Shown: positions 1 to 4,271 of the stretch, piece after piece
Layout of the letters: every line of letters starts with the position of its first letter
How positions within the stretch are numbered: position 1 is the stretch's first letter
Assembly (NCBI GenBank): GCA_030612785.1
Contig: JAUWNF010000280.1
Span: forward strand, 1-5,402
Direction of reading: 5' to 3'
Length of the DNA: 5,402 bases
DNA from: Phycisphaerales bacterium
GTDB lineage: Bacteria; Planctomycetota; Phycisphaerae; UBA1845
The notes under the pieces: generated by a model
Database searches by the model: none
Seen by the model: the letters and a program-made list of their open reading frames with translations, nothing else
Told to the model about the DNA's origin: nothing
Translations under genes and position numbers: made by a program

Positions 1-684
1 ATGGTCCGCGCAGTGCAGCCAAGCCCCAAACCGGATCGGGTCCGGCTCGATTATGTAGAGCGGGTGACTGTAGGTGAGCAGCAGGTGGTGAGAGTCTTGG
101 TAGACACGTTCCAGCACCGCACCCGTGCGAACACCGACCACCGCGGTCGCGCCGAGTTGCCCCCGTGCCTGTCTGCCGAGCGACAGGCAGGGAGGAAGCT
201 CCAGCGCCGTGCCGTCACCCTCGTCGGGCAGGCTGCCAAGCCACTCGCGAAGCTGCCCCGGACGCCGCCGCGAGATCTGATAATGCCCCTCGAGGGTACG
301 GTAGAGGTGCACGCCGGTAAGCGCCTGCGGCAGGGACTCCACCAACTCTCGCAGGTGCGGGCGATGCCGCAACAACACGGCGACGTTGCCACGAAAGATT
401 TCCTCGCGCTGGGCCCAGGGCACGCGACCGTTGGGCGCGTCGGTCAATGCTCCTTCAAGCTCGGGATGCCGCCGGCGGACTTGGCCCAACTCCGGACGTA
501 ATTGGAGCAACTCGCGTGCAGGTCCGCCCCACCCGAGTTCCAGCAAGGTCCGCAGGGTCATCTCCGCCAGCCGGGGGGCGGCGGGAACCTGCGCGAGCAC
601 CCGATGGGCTTGCTCGATGAAGTGATACTTCCGGCCCGTGCCAAGGACGTCCGCTAACTGATCGGTCACTTCATCAAGCGTCAA
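1..684 (-). CDS. Partial TTG-started protein, possibly MptE/DUF115- or CgeB-like glycosylation protein (N-terminal part)
   Basis: The frame is open for 228 codons and runs off the left edge, so the C-terminus is missing. The TTG start at 684-682 is chosen because GGGAG lies 7 bases upstream (696-692); it also overlaps the stop of the upstream methyltransferase gene as TTGA, which suggests translational coupling. Residues 20-120 are rich in Leu, Ala, Arg and Glu and look helical, possibly TPR-like. Residues 178-228 read like a nucleotide-binding fold: GATAVVGVRTGAVLERVY, then a strand with IIEPDPIRFGAWLHCAD. The hydrophobic strand with GxxxG/GxxTG followed by xxxEPDPxxFxxxL is the pattern of the N-terminal part of MptE-like/DUF115 proteins and of some CgeB-like glycosyltransferases. 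The family call is inference; no catalytic domain is in view. Residues 166-173 are encoded by a small palindrome. Next to a methyltransferase gene, a glycan-decoration role is plausible. The opposite-strand frame at 1-501 looks like a shadow. Confidence 0.6.
   Translation of the reverse strand, partial: MTLDEVTDQLADVLGTGRKYHFIEQAHRVLAQVPAAPRLAEMTLRTLLELGWGGPARELLQLRPELGQVRRRHPELEGALTDAPNGRVPWAQREEIFRGNVAVLLRHRPHLRELVESLPQALTGVHLYRTLEGHYQISRRRPGQLREWLGSLPDEGDGTALELPPCLSLGRQARGQLGATAVVGVRTGAVLERVYQDSHHLLLTYSHPLYIIEPDPIRFGAWLHCADH
166..189. repeat. Short palindrome inside a gene (8-bp arms)
   Basis: TGCCTGTC at 166-173 pairs perfectly with GACAGGCA at 182-189 around an 8-base loop. The arm sequence shares GCCTGTCTGC with the larger repeat at 705-764, and CAGGCAG (184-190) also recurs there. 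It is read in frame by the minus-strand gene as CLSLGRQA. Short palindromes of this CCTG/CAGG type that encode GRQA-like peptides are, from memory, scattered through some uncultured bacterial genomes; whether this one is dispersed in its own genome cannot be seen here. Confidence 0.6.
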
Positions 685-1451
685 GACATAGCTCCCGGTG
701 CCCGCCTGTCTGCGTGCGTACCTGTCTGCGTGCGTACACGCACAGGCAGACACGCACAGGCAGGTATGTGGTCCGGCACGTACATCGCGTCGGCCCAGAT
801 GTCCGGGTAGACCGATGGGTAGAACGCGCTCCGCTTGAACCCGTGGACCTGCATAAAGCAATCGAGGTCGCCGATGAGCGGACCACCTTCGTAGTACGGT
901 ACGAAGGCGACCTCCAACAACACGATGGTCACGGTTCGCAGGATGCGGACGGCCCCCTTGAGGGCCTCCAACTCGTTACCCTGTACATCCATCTTGAGGA
1001 CGCCCACGCGACGCGGATCGATCCCGTTCCGGTCACACCAGTCGTCCAGCCGACATACGCGGACCCTTTCGTGGCCAATGATTCGGTGAGGTCCGGCGAG
1101 GGGGTTGTCGTGCTCGAGGAAGCCGAGCAGCGAGTTGGACTCCGGCGAAGCCGTCAGGTGGATGTCCGCCCACCCGTTTTCGTTAGATACCGCCGCGGGA
1201 ACCGGGTGGATACGCAGCTCGTCGGCCCGGGCTTGCAATTGCTCGAAGACGCTACGCACCGGCTCGAAGCAGTAGATGGTCGCCTGGGGATAGGCCTGCC
1301 GGAGGTTGCGCGCGGTCTGGCCCACGTTGGCGCCGCAGTCCAGCACCACGTCGGCCCGGGGGCAGACCAGCTTGCAGTCTTCCCACTTGTTGGATTCAGC
1401 GAATACGTGGGACGCTTCTCTACCAGGCGAAGATACACTTGCTGGGGCCAC
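681..1451 (-). CDS. FkbM-family SAM-dependent methyltransferase
   Basis: Proteins of this family transfer a methyl group from S-adenosylmethionine, usually to a hydroxyl of a sugar or polyketide; the substrate here is unknown. With the GTG start at 1451 the product is 256 aa, normal for the family. Visible motifs are the SAM-binding motif I VVLDCGANVGQT (residues 35-46), the acidic strand-2 end CFEP (61-64), RVCRLDDW (131-138), the FkbM hallmark LKMDVQGNELEALKGA (152-167), and LLEVAF (178-183). The fold seems to end near DAMYV (221-225); the remaining ~31 residues are mostly encoded by a palindromic repeat at 705-764 and look foreign. The start is uncertain. An ATG at 1574 would extend the frame by 41 codons, but those codons pass through an inverted repeat and lack a ribosome site. 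The GTG at 1451 has GGGAG four bases upstream, a rather short spacing. The stop overlaps the next gene's TTG start. Confidence 0.82.
   Translation of the reverse strand: MAPASVSSPGREASHVFAESNKWEDCKLVCPRADVVLDCGANVGQTARNLRQAYPQATIYCFEPVRSVFEQLQARADELRIHPVPAAVSNENGWADIHLTASPESNSLLGFLEHDNPLAGPHRIIGHERVRVCRLDDWCDRNGIDPRRVGVLKMDVQGNELEALKGAVRILRTVTIVLLEVAFVPYYEGGPLIGDLDCFMQVHGFKRSAFYPSVYPDIWADAMYVPDHIPACACLPVRVRTQTGTHADRRAPGAMS
692..696 (-). promoter_or_regulatory. Ribosome binding site for the TTG-started gene
   Basis: On the minus strand GGGAG is followed by 7 bases and then TTG at 684-682. It lies inside the end of the upstream methyltransferase coding sequence. It is the main reason for preferring TTG at 684 over the later in-frame GTG (600-598) and ATG (561-559). 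Confidence 0.5.
705..764. repeat. Tandem plus inverted palindromic repeat cluster
   Basis: A 16-base unit CCTGTCTGCGTGCGTA occurs twice head to tail (705-720 and 721-736). It is followed by two copies of a 14-base unit CACGCACAGGCAG(A/G) (737-750 and 751-764), which is nearly its reverse complement. The centre folds as TGCGTG (727-732), loop CGTA, CACGCA (737-742), extended by CCTG (721-724) with CAGG (743-746) across a 2-base bulge. The outer copies can pair the same way: 711-716 with 751-756, and 705-708 with 757-760. The whole block is 60 bases, a multiple of three, and is translated as residues 230-249 of the FkbM methyltransferase. Candidate identities are a REP-like dispersed palindrome or a local expansion. 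Confidence 0.8.
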
Positions 1452-1495
1452 CGGTCTCCCTCTGATCGCCACCGAAACAGGCTGTCGATTTAATC

Positions 1496-1560
1496 TGTAG
1501 CGTCGCCCCTTGTGGGCGGCGCAGCCTCGTTTCTCGTCACCCACAAGGGGTGACGTTACA
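1496..1560. repeat. Long inverted repeat, 21-bp arms with 23-base loop
   Basis: The left arm 1496-1516 and right arm 1540-1560 are complementary over 21 positions. The core is a perfect 11 bp: CCCCTTGTGGG (1506-1516) against CCCACAAGGGG (1540-1550). The only irregular positions are 1500/1556 and 1505/1551. Both are G opposite T, so a plus-strand RNA would be fully paired through G-U wobbles, while a minus-strand RNA would have two C-A mismatches. The loop spans 1517-1539. There is no T-run after either arm, so it is not a typical intrinsic terminator. It lies upstream of both divergent genes, so it may be a dispersed MITE-like palindrome, an RNA structure in the leader of the rightward transcript, or a regulatory site. 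Confidence 0.85.
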
Positions 1561-1776
1561 CTGGGGATCACCATGGACGACTAAATCGATAGCTTCGAAA
1601 GAACGCTTATCGAGCCGTGATCGCCGCCGTCGGGCGTTCCCGGAGGTTATCGGCCCCGATCCTCAATGGGCTTTAGGGCAACAGCGGCAGCGGGTGGGTA
1701 TGGTGGGAATGGGTTGGCCCCGCTCGCGGATAGAGGCCGATAAACACGCTGGTACCGTCTGCGGCGAGCAATGCCC

Positions 1777-1782
1777 AGGAAG
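1777..1782 (+). promoter_or_regulatory. Ribosome binding site deciding the start at 1790
   Basis: AGGAAG ends 7 bases before ATG at 1790, a good Shine-Dalgarno match and spacing. It is the main reason for rejecting the longer in-frame start at 1550, whose first 80 codons cover the inverted repeat's edge and an unconserved-looking leader. Confidence 0.6.
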
Positions 1783-1789
1783 CAACACA

Positions 1790-2650
1790 ATGGACGATCC
1801 CGGAACGACTCAGTTCTTCGAGCAGCAGCGTCTGACCGGCAACAGCCTCCAGTACCTTGCGTCGCAGCTCTATTACGCCTACGCGCTGCGCACGGAACCG
1901 CGCTATCAGGACCCCAAGTCCCTGGTTCCTCACGGCTACCGCGTCTACTCACAGAATGATGAAGACGGCATCATCGCGGAGATCATGCGGCGGATCGGCA
2001 ACGTCGATCGGCGTTTTGTCGAGTTCGGTGTCGGGGACGGCGTGGAGAACAATAGCCTGGGTCTGCTCATGGAGGGATGGCAGGGGACCTGGATCGACGG
2101 CAGCGCGGAGAACATCGGCAAAATCAAAGACCGGTGTGCCGAGTTGATCCGGCGCGAGCAGTTGCAGGTCGAGCAGGCGTTTATCGACGCGGAGAACGTT
2201 CAGGACACCTTCCAATCTTTGAACGTGCCCGCCGAGTTCAGCCTGCTGAGCGTTGACATCGATGGCAACGATTACTGGATGTGGCGGGCGCTGTGTGACT
2301 ATCGCCCGAAGGTAGTGGTCATCGAGTACAACGCCGGAATGGGCCCGCGCGCGGAATGGAAACAGGAGTATGATCCGAAGTGGGTCTGGCAGGAAACCCG
2401 CAACTTCGGTGCCAGTCTTAAATCATTCGAGTTGCTCGGTCGCGAGAAGGGCTATTGCCTGGTGGGTTGCAGCATCAAGGGCATGAATGCGTTCTTTGTG
2501 AGGGAGGACCTGGTCGGTGAGCGCTTTCAGGAACCGTTCACTTCCGAGTTCCATTTCGAGCCGCCGCGCTACTACCTGTGGTTCTCCACCGGCCACCGGA
2601 AAGACCCCGCCGAAATCAAGAGCTTCGAGACCTACCCCATTCAGAAGTAG
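1790..2650 (+). CDS. FkbM-like SAM-dependent methyltransferase domain protein
   Basis: The product is 286 aa. It has the layout of a class I methyltransferase distantly related to FkbM. YSQNDEDGIIAEIM (residues 53-66) opens the domain. RFVEFGVGDGVENNSLGLL (75-93) is the glycine-rich SAM-binding motif I with a leading acidic residue. WQGTWIDGS (97-105) holds the usual second-strand aspartate. FSLLSVDIDGNDYWMW (150-165) corresponds to the FkbM DxxGxE region, and KVVVIEYNA (174-182) is the following strand. GMNAFFVRED (231-240) closes the fold as in other FkbM-type proteins. The C-terminal 45 residues are rich in aromatic residues and Pro and I do not recognise them. Such proteins commonly sit among glycosyltransferase genes; the substrate here is unknown. 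There is no signal peptide or membrane segment, so it should be cytoplasmic. It is transcribed divergently from the other methyltransferase gene, and no clear terminator follows it. Confidence 0.75.
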   Translation: MDDPGTTQFFEQQRLTGNSLQYLASQLYYAYALRTEPRYQDPKSLVPHGYRVYSQNDEDGIIAEIMRRIGNVDRRFVEFGVGDGVENNSLGLLMEGWQGTWIDGSAENIGKIKDRCAELIRREQLQVEQAFIDAENVQDTFQSLNVPAEFSLLSVDIDGNDYWMWRALCDYRPKVVVIEYNAGMGPRAEWKQEYDPKWVWQETRNFGASLKSFELLGREKGYCLVGCSIKGMNAFFVREDLVGERFQEPFTSEFHFEPPRYYLWFSTGHRKDPAEIKSFETYPIQK

Positions 2651-2812
2651 CGGTTGTCAAGCCGCCGGTGCGATGTCCGAACCTGTGGAGCGACAGCGAG
2701 TTACGGCTGCGCACGCAAGATCCGGATGAGCCAAAAATAACTTAGGAACGCGTGGATGCCCCCAACAAATTTCCACAGGTCTTATACTACCTCAGGAGTG
2801 GGTGCGCCCCGC

Positions 2813-2844
2813 TTGACACGCGCCGCCGGCAGCCGGAGCATAGC
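2813..2844 (+). promoter_or_regulatory. Tentative promoter for the Nudix-dapF operon
   Basis: The 229 bases at 2651-2879 contain no credible gene and no obvious terminator hairpin. TTGACA at 2813-2818 is a perfect -35 hexamer. The best -10 candidate is CATAGC (2839-2844), which is poor and 20 bases away. TATACT at 2783-2788 is a better -10 but lacks a -35. This is a weak call placing transcription initiation upstream of the Nudix gene. Confidence 0.25.
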
Positions 2845-2879
2845 ACGCGAGCTTAACGCGGAGAAAGGGCGCTCCAGTC

Positions 2880-3404
2880 ATGAGTGGAACCGCCGAGGAA
2901 CAGATTTTGGCGGAGGGCAAACATATTCGCCTGATGCGCCGCCACGGGTGGGAGTACGCCGAGCGGGCCAACGCCACCGGTATTGTGGCCGTCCTGGCCG
3001 TCACCAACGAGGGTCGGCTGATCCTGACCGAGCAATACCGCGAACCGGTGCGGAAATCGGTGATCGAACTTCCCGCCGGGTTGGCCGGCGATATTTGCGG
3101 CGAAGAGGGCGAAGCCCTGGCGAAAGCCGCCCACCGGGAACTGCTGGAAGAGACCGGCTACGAGGCGGCACAGATGGTCTACCTTACCGAAGGGCCGCCG
3201 TCGGCGGGCCTGAGCACGGAGGTCATCACTTTCTTCCGCGCCGTCGGGGTGCGCTGGGTAAGCTCCGGAGGCGGCGTGGGTCATGAGAGAATCAAAGTCC
3301 ACGAGGTTCCGCTTGCCGAGGCGGCGACGTGGTTGCAAAACGCGGGCGCCCGAGGCCTGCTCATCGATCCCAAGGTGTACACCGGCCTGTACTTCGCGGC
3401 GTGA
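2880..3404 (+). CDS. Nudix hydrolase, ADP-ribose pyrophosphatase type
   Basis: The 174-aa product is a normal length for NudF-like enzymes, which cleave ADP-ribose or related nucleotide sugars to AMP and a sugar phosphate with Mg2+. The Nudix box is clear: E78, then seven residues, then RELLEETGY (86-94), with metal-ligand glutamates E87, E90 and E91. The NudF-type lead-in is present as LTEQYREPV (49-57) and VIELPAGLAGD (61-71), and GPPSAGLSTEVITFF (105-119) matches the loop after the box. The box glycine is displaced: the six-residue spacing before E78 falls on Ile76-1 region rather than Gly because the GLAGDICGEEGE stretch is about two residues longer than the canonical GX5E. GGAG at 2860-2863 and AAAGGG at 2864-2869 precede the ATG at a somewhat long spacing. 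It is the first gene of a tight set with dapF, whose ATG lies 21 bases after the stop. The exact substrate cannot be read from sequence. Confidence 0.9.
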   Translation: MSGTAEEQILAEGKHIRLMRRHGWEYAERANATGIVAVLAVTNEGRLILTEQYREPVRKSVIELPAGLAGDICGEEGEALAKAAHRELLEETGYEAAQMVYLTEGPPSAGLSTEVITFFRAVGVRWVSSGGGVGHERIKVHEVPLAEAATWLQNAGARGLLIDPKVYTGLYFAA

Positions 3405-3413
3405 GTAATGCCG

Positions 3414-3419
3414 GATAGG
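3414..3419 (+). promoter_or_regulatory. Ribosome binding site supporting the dapF start at 3426
   Basis: GATAGG, with AGG at 3417-3419, ends 6 bases before ATG at 3426. The upstream ATG at 3408 has only a weak GTGAG before it, overlapping the Nudix stop codon. The 3426 start also gives the family-typical MRFIKMHGLGND beginning. Confidence 0.4.
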
Positions 3420-3425
3420 CGCGTC

Positions 3426-4253
3426 ATGCGTTTCATCAAGATGCACGGCCTGGGCAATGACTACGTGCTGGTCAACGGCTTCGAGGAGCACGTGAGTGAT
3501 CCGGCGAGTCTCGCCCGCGCGATGTCGGACCGTCACCGCGGGATCGGTAGCGACGGATTGATCCTGATCGGCCCTGCCGATGACGCCGACGTGCGCATGG
3601 AAATCTACAACGCCGACGGTTCGCGGGGCGCCATGTGTGGCAATGGGCTGCGCTGCGTGGCGAAGTACGCTTACGAGCGCGGGCTATGCCGTGAGCCGCT
3701 CATCCGCGTCGCCACCGATTGCGGCGTTCGCTCAACCGAGTGCTTCCTGGAGCGCGATCGGGTGGTCGCGGTTCGCGTCGCGATGGGGGCGACCGACTAC
3801 GTACCGCGAGACCTGCCCGCCTTCGCCGGGCGGCGCCGGGTCATCGACGAGCCCTTCGTGGTGAACGGACGCGAATTGCGCGGCACGTTCGTATCGACGG
3901 GGAACCCGCACCTGGTGGTGTTCGTGCGGGACTTTGAAGACGTTAATCTCGCCACCGACGGTCCGGTCCTGGAGAACCACGAGTGTTTTCCCGGGCGTAT
4001 TAACGTTCACTTCGCCAAGGTGGATTCGCGGTCTGAGATCGCCATGATTTCGTGGGAGCGCGGTAGTGGCGCGGTGCAGGCCTGCGGTACCGGCGCCTGC
4101 GCCGTGGCCGACGGCGCGTTTCAGCGTGGGTTAACTTCGTTCCCCACCACCGTTCACCTGCCCGGTGGCGACCTGGTGATCGAGCGGGAAGCCGAAGCCC
4201 TGCTGATGACCGGACCGGCGGAGGAGGTCTTCTCCGGCGTGTGGACGCAGTAG
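3426..4253 (+). CDS. dapF: Diaminopimelate epimerase
   Basis: DapF interconverts LL- and meso-diaminopimelate without a cofactor, in the cytoplasm, supplying peptidoglycan and lysine synthesis. From ATG 3426 the protein is 275 aa, close to the 274 aa of the E. coli enzyme. Both catalytic cysteines are present: C71 in MCGNGLRC and C220 in ACGTGACA. Substrate-binding residues known from the family are also visible: N11 (HGLGND), N62 (YNADGS), N160 (STGNPH), N192 (RINVHF), and E211-R212 (WERGSG). Residues 215-219 (GAVQA) differ from the common GETLA; this looks like ordinary family variation. An in-frame ATG at 3408 would add six residues (MPDRRV); it lies three bases after the Nudix stop but is less well supported. 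The next gene begins 18 bases downstream, so co-transcription of Nudix, dapF and the exported protein is likely. The wording of the N-terminal half resembles planctomycete DapF from memory. Confidence 0.97.
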   Translation: MRFIKMHGLGNDYVLVNGFEEHVSDPASLARAMSDRHRGIGSDGLILIGPADDADVRMEIYNADGSRGAMCGNGLRCVAKYAYERGLCREPLIRVATDCGVRSTECFLERDRVVAVRVAMGATDYVPRDLPAFAGRRRVIDEPFVVNGRELRGTFVSTGNPHLVVFVRDFEDVNLATDGPVLENHECFPGRINVHFAKVDSRSEIAMISWERGSGAVQACGTGACAVADGAFQRGLTSFPTTVHLPGGDLVIEREAEALLMTGPAEEVFSGVWTQ

Positions 4254-4258
4254 ACATC

Positions 4259-4265
4259 AAGGAGG
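4259..4265 (+). promoter_or_regulatory. Strong ribosome binding site before the exported propeller protein
   Basis: AAGGAGG, a near-perfect anti-16S match, lies 6 bases before ATG 4272 in the 18-base gap after dapF. It fixes the start of the next gene and suggests efficient translation from a shared transcript. Confidence 0.7.
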
Positions 4266-4271
4266 CAGAAC

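Larger units (their letters stand above)
1452..1789. other. Divergent intergenic region between two methyltransferase genes
   Basis: About 340 bases lie between the GTG start of the leftward FkbM gene and the ATG of the rightward methyltransferase gene. Its one striking element is the inverted repeat at 1496-1560. A weaker pair, TTATCGGCC (1647-1655) and GGCCGATAA (1735-1743), could form a 9-bp stem with a 79-base loop in the leader of the rightward gene. Both frames continue open into this region, from ATG 1574 leftward and ATG 1550 rightward. The encoded peptides are Arg- and Gly-rich and resemble no family, so I read it as noncoding. I could not identify a clear sigma-70 promoter. Confidence 0.6.

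Noticed and set aside
1..501. Plus-strand open frame of 166 codons
   Set aside because: It lies antisense to the longer minus-strand frame, has no recognisable domain and no visible upstream start context, and its composition (Arg, Gln, Pro) is typical of an antisense shadow in GC-rich DNA.
705..764. CRISPR array
   Set aside because: The units are contiguous with no spacers and change to the inverted orientation halfway.
714..1493. Plus-strand open frame of 259 codons
   Set aside because: It is directly antisense to the FkbM methyltransferase, whose minus-strand motifs are unmistakable.
1496..1560. Rho-independent terminator
   Set aside because: No T-run follows either arm, the loop is 23 bases, and the element lies upstream of both flanking genes rather than after one.
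2655..2818. Inverted pair TGTCAAGC (2655-2662) and GCTTGACA (2811-2818) flanking the gap before the Nudix gene
   Set aside because: Only 8 bp over ~150 bases; a pair of this length is expected by chance, and the right arm overlaps the tentative -35 hexamer.
2756..3286. Plus-strand open frame of 176 codons starting in the intergenic gap
   Set aside because: It is out of frame with the Nudix gene, overlaps it, and is Arg/Gly/Pro-rich with no family resemblance.
2853..3536. Minus-strand open frame of 227 codons
   Set aside because: It is antisense to the Nudix gene and the start of dapF, both with clear catalytic motifs on the plus strand.
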